NCBI RefSeq assembly: GCF_014385105.1
Contig: NZ_JACRTE010000006.1
Location: forward strand, 122,297-186,296
Origin: Qingrenia yutianensis
Lineage (GTDB): Bacteria > Bacillota > Clostridia > UMGS1810
Direction of reading: 5' to 3'
DNA: 64,000 bases
This document shows, piece by piece, positions 32,126-41,777 of the stretch (positions are counted from its first letter, which is position 1; each line of letters opens with the position of its first letter). A model generated the notes under the pieces. That model made no database searches. It was not told the DNA's origin and saw only the letters and a list, made by a program, of their open reading frames with translations. The position numbers were made by a program, and so were the translations under genes.

Positions 32126-32938
32126 TTGAATTTTACCGATATGAAAAAAGGAATTTTTTGCGCGGACAAAATTGTCTGTATGTCGCAGATATGGAAAAAC
32201 CACTCATCTTGGAGCTATTTAAAGCAAAAACGGCCCGACCACGGCATTTATTATCTTGCCGGCGGCGACTGCGAATATGTTATGCCCGGCGGTGAAAAGA
32301 AGAGTTTTAAACAAGGCGATATTATGTATATTCCGAAAGGTATAAACTACGAGGTATATTTTAACAATATAAATGAAAACGACGATAAAATTTTAAAGAG
32401 TGCGTATCTTATAAATTTCAACCTCACCGACACAAAAGGAAACGAAACTGCGTTTTCGGACGGTATCGAGCATATTTATTCCGACACGGACGGAACGCTT
32501 GAGGAAATGTTTGAAAATATTGTTTCACTCTATTTTAAAAACAGAGTTTTGAGTACAAAAAGCGAGTTTTATGCCATTCTTTCGCAGATTGCGGAAAAGC
32601 GCACCGAGGAAAACGGCAGTGCGGTTTGGGAGGGAATTAAGTATATCGAGGACAATTTCAACCAGCCGATAACCGTCGGCGAGCTTGCGAAAATGTGCGC
32701 GGTAAGCGAAACGTCATTCCGCAGAATATTTAAAGAAACGACCGGCGAAAGCCCCGTAAGATACATCAACCGTTTAAAAATAGCAAAAGCGAAAGAGCTT
32801 TTGAAAAGCAGTGAAATCACGGTTGACGAAATCGCGTATTTTTTGGGTTTTTACGATAAATCATACTTTTGCAAAACCTTTAAAAGCATAACAAATCTCA
32901 CGCCTGCACAATACAGAAAACACCGCCTGCGCCGATAA
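32126..32938 (+). CDS. AraC-family regulator of the gfo/isomerase operon
   Basis: About 270 residues: N-terminal cupin sensor (GIYYLAGGDCEYVMPGG ... QGDIMYIPKG) and C-terminal double helix-turn-helix (about 170-268, ITVGELAKMCAVSETSFRRIFKETTGESPVRYI, then DEIAYFLGFYDKSYFCKTFK). TTG at 32126 fits best: AAAGGGGTG ends about 7 bases upstream; an in-frame ATG lies five codons later. The gene is divergent from the isomerase-oxidoreductase pair and is its likely regulator, responding to a sugar from that pathway. Confidence 0.9.
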   Translation: MNFTDMKKGIFCADKIVCMSQIWKNHSSWSYLKQKRPDHGIYYLAGGDCEYVMPGGEKKSFKQGDIMYIPKGINYEVYFNNINENDDKILKSAYLINFNLTDTKGNETAFSDGIEHIYSDTDGTLEEMFENIVSLYFKNRVLSTKSEFYAILSQIAEKRTEENGSAVWEGIKYIEDNFNQPITVGELAKMCAVSETSFRRIFKETTGESPVRYINRLKIAKAKELLKSSEITVDEIAYFLGFYDKSYFCKTFKSITNLTPAQYRKHRLRR

Positions 32939-32950
32939 TTATTATTTTGC

Positions 32951-32979
32951 TTGACTTTAATATGCTGTAGTGATATAAT
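32951..32979 (+). promoter_or_regulatory. Promoter of trkA-trkH
   Basis: -35 TTGACT (32951-32956), 17-base spacer, -10 TATAAT (32974-32979). The leader of about 60 bases is too short for a ydaO-type c-di-AMP riboswitch. Confidence 0.8.
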
Positions 32980-33047
32980 CTTTGTCGGATTGGTAATAAC
33001 TGATAATATAATACAGATATTTAGTTTGATTATTTAAGGAGAAAAAA

Positions 33048-34406
33048 ATGAATATTATCGTATTGGGCTGCGGCAAGGCAGGACAGAAAATTGCCGAGCT
33101 CTTGAACGAGGAAAACGGTCACAATATTACGCTTATCGACCGTCGGTATGACGTTGTGAACGATATTATAAACCATTTTGACATTATGGGCGTTGTAGGC
33201 GACGGCGCGGACGTTGACGTGCTCAAAGAGGCAGGCATTGAAACCGCCGACCTGCTTATTGCGGTTACGGGTTCGGACGAACTCAACCTCTTGGCAAGCC
33301 TTATGGCGAAAAAGCTCGGCAACTGCCGAAGCATTGCGCGCGTAAGACGTCCCGAATATCACAAGGTTGTAAACCTTATGAAAGACGATTTGGGTCTTGC
33401 TATGGCAATAAATCCCGAACGCGCGGCGGCAAGCGAAATTGCAAGAATACTGCGTTTTCCCACCGCTATCCAGATTGACACCTTTGCAAAAGGCAGAGTT
33501 GAAATTTTGAAATTCAAAGTGCCCGAACAGTCACCTCTCGACGGTATGAAGGTTATGGACATTGTGGCAAAGCTAAACTGCGACGTTCTTGTATGCGGTG
33601 TTGAAAGAGCGTCCGAAGTGTTCATTCCCGGCGGTAATTTTGAACTTAAAAGCGGTGACCTTATAAGCATTGTTTCGTCAATTCAGGAAGGAACGCAGTT
33701 TTTCAAAAAAATCGGCATAAAAACCAACCGCGTGAAAGACACGCTTATTATAGGCGGCGGCGGCACGGCGTATTACCTTGCGTATCTTCTCATAGAAACG
33801 GGAATTAACGTAAAAATAGTGGAGCAAAATCCAAACAGGTGCGACGAGCTTTTAAAGCTTCTTCCCAAAGCTACAGTAATCTGCGGTGACGGCACCGACA
33901 ACAGACTTCTCATTGAGGAGGGCTTGGAAAGTGCTGAATCGGTTGTTTCACTCACAAACATCGACGAGGAAAACGTTCTTTTGTCGCTTTATGCAAAAAC
34001 CAAAACCAACGGCAAGGTTGTAACGAAAATCAACCGCATTGCGTATGATAGGGTTATCAACTCGCTCGACCTCGGAACGACAATTTATCCGAAAAACATC
34101 ACGGCGGAATACATCGTCCGCTTTGTGCGCGCAAAGAAAAATTCGCTCGGCAGTCAGATTGAAACGATGCATTTTATTCTCGACAACAAAGCCGAGGCAC
34201 TGGAATTCCGCATAAAAGACGGTTCGCCCATTTCGGGAATTTCGATAGATTCGTTAAAGCTTAAAGACAATCTTCTTATCGCGTGCATAAACCGCGGTGG
34301 AAAAATCATCATTCCGCGCGGTAAAGACGTTATTATGCCGGGCGATACGGTAATTGTGGTAACGCTTAAGTCGGGCTTTAAAGACGTAAGCGACATTTTG
34401 AAATAG
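33048..34406 (+). CDS. trkA: Trk potassium uptake regulatory subunit TrkA
   Basis: A 452-residue peripheral membrane protein with two tandem RCK units. Each has a Rossmann nucleotide motif (IVLGCGKAGQKIAELL near residue 3 and IIGGGGTAYYLAYLL near 232) followed by a TrkA-C domain (about 140-225 and 370-450). The protein binds NAD(H)/ATP and gates TrkH. AAGGAG precedes ATG. The trkH gene starts 12 bases after its stop, so the pair forms a complete two-component K+ transporter. Confidence 0.97.
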   Translation: MNIIVLGCGKAGQKIAELLNEENGHNITLIDRRYDVVNDIINHFDIMGVVGDGADVDVLKEAGIETADLLIAVTGSDELNLLASLMAKKLGNCRSIARVRRPEYHKVVNLMKDDLGLAMAINPERAAASEIARILRFPTAIQIDTFAKGRVEILKFKVPEQSPLDGMKVMDIVAKLNCDVLVCGVERASEVFIPGGNFELKSGDLISIVSSIQEGTQFFKKIGIKTNRVKDTLIIGGGGTAYYLAYLLIETGINVKIVEQNPNRCDELLKLLPKATVICGDGTDNRLLIEEGLESAESVVSLTNIDEENVLLSLYAKTKTNGKVVTKINRIAYDRVINSLDLGTTIYPKNITAEYIVRFVRAKKNSLGSQIETMHFILDNKAEALEFRIKDGSPISGISIDSLKLKDNLLIACINRGGKIIIPRGKDVIMPGDTVIVVTLKSGFKDVSDILK

Positions 34407-34418
34407 AGGAATTATCAT

Positions 34419-35858
34419 ATGAATTACAAAATTATCGGCTACACATTAGGCTGGGTTTTAAAAATAGAGGCGCTGTGTATGCTTCTTCCGCTCATCTGCG
34501 CGGTGTGCTATGACGAAGAACAGTGCTTTTATGTGATCCTCACCTGCATAGGAATTGCATTTGCCGTCGGCGCGCTTTTATCGTATAAGGCACCAAAAAA
34601 CAAGGCAATGTATGCAAAAGAGGGATTTGTAACGGTGGCGTTAAGCTGGATTGTTATGAGTATTTTCGGCGCGTTTCCGTTTGTGTTTTCGGGATATATA
34701 AAAGATTTTGCGGACGCGGTTTTTGAAACGGTTTCGGGATTTACCACCACCGGCGCGTCCATTTTGACCGACGTTGAGGCATTGCCGAAATCGCTTATTT
34801 TCTGGCGCAGTTTCACGCACTGGATAGGAGGTATGGGCGTACTCGTGTTTTTGATGGCTATTGTGCAGTTATCGGGCAGCGACAACATATTTTTGATGAA
34901 AGCGGAAAGCCCCGGTCCGAACGTCAGCAAGCTTGCACCGAAGGTAAAATCCACCGCAAAAATATTGTATCTTATATATATCTTTTTCACGGTTTCGGAG
35001 ATTGTTTTTCTCCTCGCCGGAAAAATGGATTTGTTCTCTGCCCTCACCCTCTCGTTCGGCACGGCAGGAACGGGCGGATTTGCAATTCTTAATTCGGGAC
35101 TTGCAAATTACACGTCGTATCAGCAGATTGTAATAACGGTATTTATGATAATTTTCGGCGTCGATTTTTCGTTTTACTACCTTATTATGATGCGAAAATT
35201 CAAAGACGCGTTCAAACTGGAAGAACCGAGGGCGTATCTCGCAATTATTATCGTTTCGGTAACGCTTATCACGGTTAACGTTGCACCGATGTTCCAATCG
35301 TTCGGCGAAGCGATAAAACACAGTGCGTTTCAGGTCGGCTCAATCATCACGACAACGGGATACTCCACCGTCGATTTTGACAAATGGCCCGCATTTTCAA
35401 AAACGCTCATTGTGATTTTGATGCTTTGCGGTGCGTGCGCAGGAAGCACGGGCGGAGGTATGAAAGTATCGCGCATTATGCTTTTGCTCAAGAGCATTGT
35501 TAAAGAAATAAAAATTGCGGCGCATCCGAGAAGTGCAGTAAAAGTTAAAATGAACGGACGCTTTGTCGAACACGAAACAATGCGCGCGGTGAATGTTTAT
35601 TTCGCGTCGTATATGGTTATCGCGTTTTTGTCGGTTTTGATAATCAGCATTGACAATTTTGATTTTACAACCAACTTCACGGCAGTTGTTTCGGCAATCA
35701 GCAACATAGGTCCGGGACTTGCAAAGGTCGGTCCCGCGTGCAATTTTTCGATATACTCGCCCCTTTCAACCACGGTTTTAATATTTGATATGCTTATCGG
35801 CAGACTTGAAATATTCCCGATTTTGGTACTGTTTTCGACAAGCACCTGGAAAAAATAA
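34419..35858 (+). CDS. trkH: Trk potassium transporter membrane subunit TrkH
   Basis: A 479-residue integral membrane protein with repeated M1-P-M2 units. Pore-loop signatures with the selectivity glycines are TVSGFTTTGASILTDV, SFGTAGTGGFAILNSG, SIITTTGYSTVDFD and SNIGPGLAKVGPACNF. It imports K+ with TrkA. A strong terminator follows, so trkAH is a two-gene operon. Confidence 0.97.
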   Translation: MNYKIIGYTLGWVLKIEALCMLLPLICAVCYDEEQCFYVILTCIGIAFAVGALLSYKAPKNKAMYAKEGFVTVALSWIVMSIFGAFPFVFSGYIKDFADAVFETVSGFTTTGASILTDVEALPKSLIFWRSFTHWIGGMGVLVFLMAIVQLSGSDNIFLMKAESPGPNVSKLAPKVKSTAKILYLIYIFFTVSEIVFLLAGKMDLFSALTLSFGTAGTGGFAILNSGLANYTSYQQIVITVFMIIFGVDFSFYYLIMMRKFKDAFKLEEPRAYLAIIIVSVTLITVNVAPMFQSFGEAIKHSAFQVGSIITTTGYSTVDFDKWPAFSKTLIVILMLCGACAGSTGGGMKVSRIMLLLKSIVKEIKIAAHPRSAVKVKMNGRFVEHETMRAVNVYFASYMVIAFLSVLIISIDNFDFTTNFTAVVSAISNIGPGLAKVGPACNFSIYSPLSTTVLIFDMLIGRLEIFPILVLFSTSTWKK

Positions 35859-35864
35859 TAAACA

Positions 35865-35915
35865 ACCGCCCGAAAATGCGCTTTATAAAAAACCAAGCGA
35901 AGGGCGGTGTTTTTT
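35865..35915 (+). terminator. Terminator of trkAH
   Basis: ACCGCCC (35865-35871) pairs with GGGCGGT (35902-35908), with an inner CGCTT/AAGCG pair, followed by GTTTTTTG. Confidence 0.88.
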
Positions 35916-35979
35916 GTGCAAAAAATCGGCAAAAATATGTAACAATTTTACAATAATTCTTTATATTACCGATATTTTA

Positions 35980-36008
35980 TTGACAATTCAATAAATATGT
36001 ATTATCAT
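35980..36008 (+). promoter_or_regulatory. Promoter of the APC permease gene
   Basis: -35 TTGACA (35980-35985), 17-base spacer, -10 TATCAT (36003-36008), about 40 bases before the ATG. Confidence 0.75.
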
Positions 36009-36050
36009 AGTAACGTTGTGAATTAGAAAAATAGGAAAGGTATTTGAAAA

Positions 36051-37487
36051 ATGGAGAAAAAACTAACGAAAAAATACGGGCTTTTGACGGCTATTGCTAT
36101 GGTTGTCGGCATTGTTGTCGGAAGCGGTGTTTTCTTTAAAGCACAGAACATTTTAAACGCCACCGACGGCGATATGCCTCTCGGTATTCTCGCCTGGCTT
36201 ATCGGCGGTGCAGTTATGATTGTGTGCGCCTACTGTTTTGCAACAATGGCTACAAAATACGAGAAAGTTAACGGTCTTGTAGACTATGCCGAGGCGGCGT
36301 GCGGTAAAAAATACGCATATATGACCGGCTGGTTTATGACAATGATTTATTATCCGTGTATAACTTCGGTGCTTGCGTGGCTTTCGGCAAGATACACTCT
36401 TGAGGTTTTCGGAATGATGGAACCGACATCGGGAACCTGCCTTGCGCTTGCGGGACTTTATCTTTGCGCAATTTACGCAATGAACGCACTCTCGCCTATT
36501 ATCGCAGGAAAATTCCAGGTTTCGGCAACGGTAATCAAGCTTATTCCGCTCACTCTTATGGCGGTTGCCGGCACAATTTACGGACTTACCGTAAAGCCCG
36601 ACGGCGCATCGCAGGCGCTTTTGATACAGAATTTTGCCACTGCAAAAGGCGGCAACACCGACATACTTTTCGGTTCGGTGGTTGCGACGGCATTTGCATA
36701 TGAAGGCTGGATTGTTGCAACGGCAATAAACGCTGAACTTAAGGACGCGAAGAAAAATCTTCCGCGCGCACTGACACTCGGAACCGCTATTGTAATGTGC
36801 GTTTACATTGCTTATTATATCGGCGTTGCCGGCGGTGCAACGGTTGAAACGCTCCGAAACGACGGCGCAACAACAGCGTTTACAAACATTTTCGGTTCGG
36901 TATTGGGCACGATTTTAAAAGTGTTTATCGCAATTTCGTGTCTTGGCACGCTTAACGGTCTTATGCTCGGCTGCACAAGAGGAATTTACTCTCTTGCGGC
37001 AAGAAACGAAGGTCCGAAACCGAAAGTTTTCTCGGAACTTGACCCGACAACAAATATGCCCACAAACTCGGCAATCGTCGGACTTTTGCTTTGCGCGGCG
37101 TGGCTTTTCTACTTCTTTGCGGCAAATCTTGCGTCGCTCTTTGTTGCAAATTACGACGCGTCATCTGCAAACGGATTTATAAAACTTATCGGCACGCTTA
37201 ACGCTGAAACAAACACAATTTCGGTAAACTGGTTCGGTTTCGACTCATCCGAAATTCCGATTGTTACACTTTATGCAATGTATATTCCGATTTTCTTCAA
37301 GATGATGAAATTCAAGGAATTTTCACCGTTCAAGCGCATTGTTATGCCGATTTTCGCAATTATCGGCTCGATATTTATGGTGTTTGCGGCAGTTTATGCT
37401 CATAAATGGGGCGTTGCGTTCTACCTTATCGTGTTCGCGGTTATAATGCTCTGGGGCAAAGCGGTAATGAACCCGAAAGAAAACTAA
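36051..37487 (+). CDS. APC-superfamily amino-acid permease
   Basis: A 478-residue membrane protein with about 12 hydrophobic segments and the APC signature near the N-terminus, GLLTAIAMVVGIVVGSGVFFK, whose GSG bend binds the amino-acid backbone. It resembles the LAT-type branch (VDYAEAACGKKYAYMTGWF). A large loop near residues 375-400 is unusual but modest. It stands alone between its own promoter and a shared terminator, so the substrate cannot be inferred. Confidence 0.92.
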   Translation: MEKKLTKKYGLLTAIAMVVGIVVGSGVFFKAQNILNATDGDMPLGILAWLIGGAVMIVCAYCFATMATKYEKVNGLVDYAEAACGKKYAYMTGWFMTMIYYPCITSVLAWLSARYTLEVFGMMEPTSGTCLALAGLYLCAIYAMNALSPIIAGKFQVSATVIKLIPLTLMAVAGTIYGLTVKPDGASQALLIQNFATAKGGNTDILFGSVVATAFAYEGWIVATAINAELKDAKKNLPRALTLGTAIVMCVYIAYYIGVAGGATVETLRNDGATTAFTNIFGSVLGTILKVFIAISCLGTLNGLMLGCTRGIYSLAARNEGPKPKVFSELDPTTNMPTNSAIVGLLLCAAWLFYFFAANLASLFVANYDASSANGFIKLIGTLNAETNTISVNWFGFDSSEIPIVTLYAMYIPIFFKMMKFKEFSPFKRIVMPIFAIIGSIFMVFAAVYAHKWGVAFYLIVFAVIMLWGKAVMNPKEN

Positions 37488-37502
37488 AAAACCAAAAAAT
37501 TT

Positions 37503-37540
37503 ACGCACCCGAAATTATAAGTTTTCGGGTGCGTTTTTTT
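37503..37540. terminator. Bidirectional terminator between permease and rhaA
   Basis: ACGCACCCGAAA (37503-37514) and TTTCGGGTGCGT (37523-37534) are perfect complements followed by TTTTTT on the plus strand. It serves the two convergent genes. Confidence 0.85.
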
Positions 37541-37557
37541 GTGATTTAAAAACAGTT

Positions 37558-38796
37558 TTATCTCTTTGACAAAACGTCCTTTTCGTATTTTTTAATTTCC
37601 GAAAGGTAATCGGAATTAACATTTTCGTCGGCAAGATATTTTTCCCAAACATCGCCGAACGGAAGTGTTTTAAGCTCCTCGTTTTTAACCATAAGCGCGG
37701 TCAAATCTCCGCTGTCCTGAAGTTCTTTAAGCATTTTGTGAGGTGTCAAAAGTGCATACAAAAGTGCTTTCTGAACATTTCTCATTCCTGTTACCCAAGC
37801 AGAAATTCGATTGATTGACGCGTCGAAATAGTCGGTTGCGATAAATACCTTATCGAGCGCGTCTGCGGCAACAATCTCTTTTGCGATTTCTTTCGTTTCG
37901 TCGTCAAACAAAACAACGTGGTCACTGTCCCAGCGCACACCGCGCGTGATGTGGAGCGCGATTTTTTCGTTGAACAAAAGCATAGCCGAAATCTTGTCCG
38001 ACACAACCTCTGTGGGGTGATAGTGACCGTTGTCCATAAGCGGTGTAATGCCGTTTTTGTTGACGTAATTTAAGCAAAATTCCGCCGAACCCACGGTGTA
38101 CGACTCCATTCCTATGCCGAAAACCTTTGACTCGAGCGTGATATAAACTTTTGTTTTGTCATACGGCACCGACAAAATTTCGTCAAGCGACGCTTTGAAA
38201 CGTGCACGGGGCGAAAAACGGTCTGCCGGAATGTCTTTGTATCCGTCGGGAATCCAGATGTTCATAACGCACGGAACGCCTGTTTCTTCAGCGAAATACT
38301 GCGAAATTTCAACGCATCTTTTGCCGTGCTCAACCCAGAATTTGCGCACATTTTCGTCGGGCGACGAAAGCGTGAGGTTATCTTTTACCATAGCGTGCGA
38401 GAAAAACGTGGGGTTAAAATCAATACCCATATTTCTTTCTTTCGCAAACTTCACCCATTTTTCAAAATGTTTGGGTTTAAGTTCATTTCTGTCGGCAAAT
38501 TCGCCGTCCTCAAAAACCGCATAGCAAGCGTGAAGATTAAGCTTCTTTTTGCCCGGAATAAGGCTCATCGCCTTGTCAATATCCGCCGTAAGCTCGTCAA
38601 AAGTGCGCGCTTTGCCCGGATAGTTTCCCGTTGTCTGAATACCGCCCGAAAGGCTTTCCTTTGTGTCAAAACCCACAACATCGTCGCCCTGCCAGCAGTG
38701 CATAGACACGGTTACGTTTTTAAGCGTGTCTATCGCCTTTTGCGCGTCAATGCCGTAATTTTTGTAAATTTCAGCCGCGGTGTCAAATCTATTCAT
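37558..38796 (-). CDS. rhaA: L-rhamnose isomerase
   Basis: A 412-residue TIM-barrel isomerase converting L-rhamnose to L-rhamnulose. Family segments are VSMHCWQGDDVVGFD at about residue 30, NLHACYAVFED, DFNPTFFSHAMVKDNLTLSSPD and PLMDNGHYHPTE, which include metal ligands. The length matches RhaA (about 415-420). AAGGAGG precedes ATG. rhaB and rhaD are not adjacent, so later steps must be encoded elsewhere. An AraC regulator lies directly upstream on the same strand. Confidence 0.96.
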   Translation of the reverse strand: MNRFDTAAEIYKNYGIDAQKAIDTLKNVTVSMHCWQGDDVVGFDTKESLSGGIQTTGNYPGKARTFDELTADIDKAMSLIPGKKKLNLHACYAVFEDGEFADRNELKPKHFEKWVKFAKERNMGIDFNPTFFSHAMVKDNLTLSSPDENVRKFWVEHGKRCVEISQYFAEETGVPCVMNIWIPDGYKDIPADRFSPRARFKASLDEILSVPYDKTKVYITLESKVFGIGMESYTVGSAEFCLNYVNKNGITPLMDNGHYHPTEVVSDKISAMLLFNEKIALHITRGVRWDSDHVVLFDDETKEIAKEIVAADALDKVFIATDYFDASINRISAWVTGMRNVQKALLYALLTPHKMLKELQDSGDLTALMVKNEELKTLPFGDVWEKYLADENVNSDYLSEIKKYEKDVLSKR

Positions 38797-38860
38797 TTTC
38801 GTGTCCTCCTTAAAAATACAAATTTACACTATAATAATATCATTTGCGCGCAAAAAAATA

Positions 38861-38891
38861 AAGGACGCTTTTTGTGTTAAAAAGTGTCCTT
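38861..38891 (-). terminator. Terminator between AraC regulator and rhaA
   Basis: AAGGACGCTTTTT (38861-38873) and AAAAAGTGTCCTT (38879-38891) pair with one mismatch; the minus strand continues with a T-rich stretch. Just beyond it, TTTGCGCGCAAA (about 38843-38854) is a palindrome near the rhaA -10 region. Confidence 0.7.
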
Positions 38892-38908
38892 ATTTGCACA
38901 AAAATATT

Positions 38909-39874
38909 TTACTTTCTTCCGCCGTGGATTTCGCGGTATTTTTTCGGAGAAACGTTAAAATTCCGATTGAAAATTCTGTGAAAATAGCTGATGTTGCTGT
39001 AACCTACGCGGTTTGAAATATCCGAAACGTTAAGGTCGGTTGTTTCCAAAAGAAAGCACGCCTGCGAGAGTCTTTTTTGCTGAAGAATTTCAGTGTACGT
39101 CTTGCCTGTGCGCGATTTTATCTCTTTTGAAAGCCAGTAAAAATCGTAGTGCAAATTCTCGGCAAGCTCAGCAAGAGAGCCGTTTTGATAGTTTTCTTCA
39201 ACATACGCAAGCACCTTTATAATATCCCCGTCGCTGTGTCCGTGTTCAATGAGCCTGTCTGTGTGATTTAAAAGGTGCAGAAACAAAAGTCCCATTGTCC
39301 GGCGGTTGATTTTCCTGACGTTCGGCGTTTTGTTTATCAGCGTCCAGATAAGATTTTCAACAAGATTTTGCACGGGCAGAACGTCCGACACTTCAAAATG
39401 CAGAAAGCTTGATTTTTCGCCGTTGCTTTTTAAATGTTCGATTATAAATTGACGCAGAGGAGTGTCCTCATTTCCCAAAATTGCAAGCGGAAGATCGAAA
39501 AAATCGGGCAGAATTATGAAATTCACCGCAATATCGTCCTCGGACGCAGGTAAAATCTCCTGACTCGCGTTTTGTCCCAAAAACAACAGTTCGCCCTCGC
39601 GCAGTACGATTTTTTTGCCGTTGACAATGTGCGTCGTTTCGCCCTTGCACATATAAATTACCTCAATAAAATCGTGCGAATGTTTCGGGAAATGCACAAA
39701 ACGCGTGTGCGGACGCACCGTTATAAGCTTGCCCTCCTCCATAAGCTTTTTACTGCTTATAACGCTCGCATTGCCGTTCATATAAAGGTTTTTATCAATT
39801 TTTTCACCGTTTAAAATTGCCCGTTCCTCGCCGGTTATCGGAATCAGACGTTTTAAGATTTTTTCGTTTATCAT
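38909..39874 (-). CDS. AraC-family regulator next to rhaA
   Basis: About 321 residues: N-terminal cupin sensor (HTRFVHFPKHSHDFIEVIYMCKG, then LREGELLFLGQNASQ) and C-terminal AraC helix-turn-helix pair (about 225-318, GSLAELAENLHYDFYWLSKEIKSRTG, then VSDISNRVGYSNISYFHRIF). The start is taken at ATG 39874, which follows GGTG by 6 bases; in-frame TTG and GTG codons lie just upstream. By adjacency and family habit it should respond to rhamnose or a pectin sugar and control rhaA. Confidence 0.9.
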   Translation of the reverse strand: MINEKILKRLIPITGEERAILNGEKIDKNLYMNGNASVISSKKLMEEGKLITVRPHTRFVHFPKHSHDFIEVIYMCKGETTHIVNGKKIVLREGELLFLGQNASQEILPASEDDIAVNFIILPDFFDLPLAILGNEDTPLRQFIIEHLKSNGEKSSFLHFEVSDVLPVQNLVENLIWTLINKTPNVRKINRRTMGLLFLHLLNHTDRLIEHGHSDGDIIKVLAYVEENYQNGSLAELAENLHYDFYWLSKEIKSRTGKTYTEILQQKRLSQACFLLETTDLNVSDISNRVGYSNISYFHRIFNRNFNVSPKKYREIHGGRK

Positions 39875-39998
39875 AATTTTCACCAAAATTATAATATCAC
39901 ATTTTTTTAAAAATGTAAAATAAAATCAAAAAAATGTTGAAGATTTTAACAATTTGGTATATAATATATGGAAAGAAAATTTTTAAAGGGGTGTGAAA

Positions 39999-40781
39999 AT
40001 GTTTTTTTATACGCTGGAAAAATATTTTTTATGGTTCATTCTGTACGCCGTTGTCGGCTGGGTTTACGAAAGTATTCTCTGCTCGGTTACAAGCAGAAAA
40101 TTTGTAAACCGCGGATTTTTAAACGGGCCGTACTGCCCTATTTACGGCGCCGGCGCGATTTTGGATATGCTTATTCTGGGAAAGATAACAAATCCGTTTA
40201 TCCTGTTTTTTGCGAGCGCGCTTCTCACCTGCTCGCTTGAATATGTCACATCATATGCGATGGAGGAAATTTTCCACGCGCGCTGGTGGGATTATTCAAG
40301 CTCGAAATTTAACATAAAAGGCAGAGTGTGTCTGCTCGGCGCGCTGGTTTTCGGCTTTTTGTCGGTAATGCTGATTTTGTTTATCCACCCCTTTGTTTTA
40401 AGGCATACAAACAATGCACCGCGCCTGATTTTAGGCATAGCGTCAGGTGTGCTTTTTGCAATTTTCACAACCGACTGCATTGTTACCGTTTCCGGCTTTA
40501 CGAGCTTTAACGCACGTCTTAAAGAATTTTCGGAATATCTCGGCAAGAAGAAAGAAGATGCCGCGGCGGAGTTTGAAAAATTCCGTGCCGAGCATACGTC
40601 GCTCAAGCTCAACAGCGCATACGAAATGTTTCTTCTGCGCCTTAACGGTCAGCACAGACGTATGATAAAAGGCTTCCCCAAACTTAAATCCATAAGATAT
40701 GAGGACGCATTAAACCGTCTGCATACAGACATTCAGACATTTAAAAAACGCAGACTTATAAACAGAGATGTAAAAAGATAA
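39999..40781 (+). CDS. CmpB-like multi-pass membrane protein of unknown function
   Basis: A 260-residue protein with about five hydrophobic segments between residues 10 and 165 and a charged helical C-terminal tail. FLWFILYAVVGWVYESILC and NGPYCPIYGAGA are the signature of the family named ABC_trans_CmpB, annotated as a putative ABC transporter permease without proof. ATG at 39999 follows GGGG by 7 bases; an in-frame GTG at 39993 is too close to that site. It is divergent from an AraC gene and not linked to an ATPase. Confidence 0.85.
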   Translation: MFFYTLEKYFLWFILYAVVGWVYESILCSVTSRKFVNRGFLNGPYCPIYGAGAILDMLILGKITNPFILFFASALLTCSLEYVTSYAMEEIFHARWWDYSSSKFNIKGRVCLLGALVFGFLSVMLILFIHPFVLRHTNNAPRLILGIASGVLFAIFTTDCIVTVSGFTSFNARLKEFSEYLGKKKEDAAAEFEKFRAEHTSLKLNSAYEMFLLRLNGQHRRMIKGFPKLKSIRYEDALNRLHTDIQTFKKRRLINRDVKR

Positions 40782-40790
40782 GTATTGTTT

Positions 40791-41657
40791 TCATTCCTTT
40801 TTATCGGTATATTTTTTTGGCGACACGCCGACGGCTTTTTTAAACGTACGCATAAAATTAGCGTAATCGTTAAAACCGCAATCCGCCGCGGTGTCCGATA
40901 TGCTTTTGCCCGATTTCAAAAGCTTTTTCGCCTCGGAAATTCTTTTCGACGTGATATATTTTATAATTGTCGTTCCGAAAGTTTTTTTGAAAAGCGTGCA
41001 GAGATAACTTACCGAAACAAAGGAATATCCGGCAATATCGGCAAGTGTGATTTCTTCGGCATAGTGCTTGTTTATGTATTTCACGGTGTTTATTATAATT
41101 TTATTTGTTTGATTTGTCACAATCTCGGTGTCTTTCGCACCGGGATTTTTTTGTGCGAATTTTTCGTTTAAAAATATCAGAAATTCGTTTATTATCCCGT
41201 TTTTGATTATCTCGCCGCCGAAATTATGCTTGCATTTTAGCCGTTCTATAAGGCTTTTCACATACAAAAGCCCGTTTTCGTCAAGCGAAATGCGGTTGCC
41301 CGATACGGAGTCGCGCGTGTAAAAACAAGCGGACAAATCAGTTAAATCGGTGGAATTGTTATAAATATAATGCGGATGGATTTGAAAAACATAGCGCTCA
41401 AAATGCGTCTTGTCGGTAAACGTGATTTTGTGCGGTTCAAACTGGTTTATTATGAAAATATCGCCGTCGTTGACCTCGTAAACGCGATTGTCTATAAGAA
41501 AACAACCTCCTCCGCCGAGGCACAAAAGCACCTCACAACACTCGTGGATATGTATTGTGCTTTCCTCAACGCCGACCGTGGAATAAAAAATTCCGTACCC
41601 GTTTGTTTCAAGCGAATATTTTATCGCCTCACTGCATTTGTTAAAAATTATATTCAT
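40791..41657 (-). CDS. AraC-family regulator divergent from kduI-kduD
   Basis: A 288-residue regulator with an N-terminal cupin (IHIHECCEVLLCLGGGG, then VNDGDIFIINQFEPH) and a C-terminal helix-turn-helix pair (about 185-283, ITLADIAGYSFVSVSYLCTLFKKTFG, then SDTAADCGFNDYANFMRTFKK). ATG at 41657 follows AGGTGAT by 4 bases. It is divergent from the kduI-kduD pair across a 120-base AT-rich spacer and is its probable activator. Confidence 0.92.
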   Translation of the reverse strand: MNIIFNKCSEAIKYSLETNGYGIFYSTVGVEESTIHIHECCEVLLCLGGGGCFLIDNRVYEVNDGDIFIINQFEPHKITFTDKTHFERYVFQIHPHYIYNNSTDLTDLSACFYTRDSVSGNRISLDENGLLYVKSLIERLKCKHNFGGEIIKNGIINEFLIFLNEKFAQKNPGAKDTEIVTNQTNKIIINTVKYINKHYAEEITLADIAGYSFVSVSYLCTLFKKTFGTTIIKYITSKRISEAKKLLKSGKSISDTAADCGFNDYANFMRTFKKAVGVSPKKYTDKKE

Positions 41658-41777
41658 ACTTATCACCTGCCGTTTATTTTATCACAATACAAAAAGATTT
41701 GCAATAAAAAGAATAAAATTTACAAAGAAATTGCAAAAAATAAGTGATAAAATATAATTGAAAATGAAAAAACGGAG

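Noticed and set aside
32980..33047. c-di-AMP (ydaO-type) riboswitch before trkA
   Set aside because: The leader is about 68 bases, too short, and none of the ydaO conserved segments is seen.
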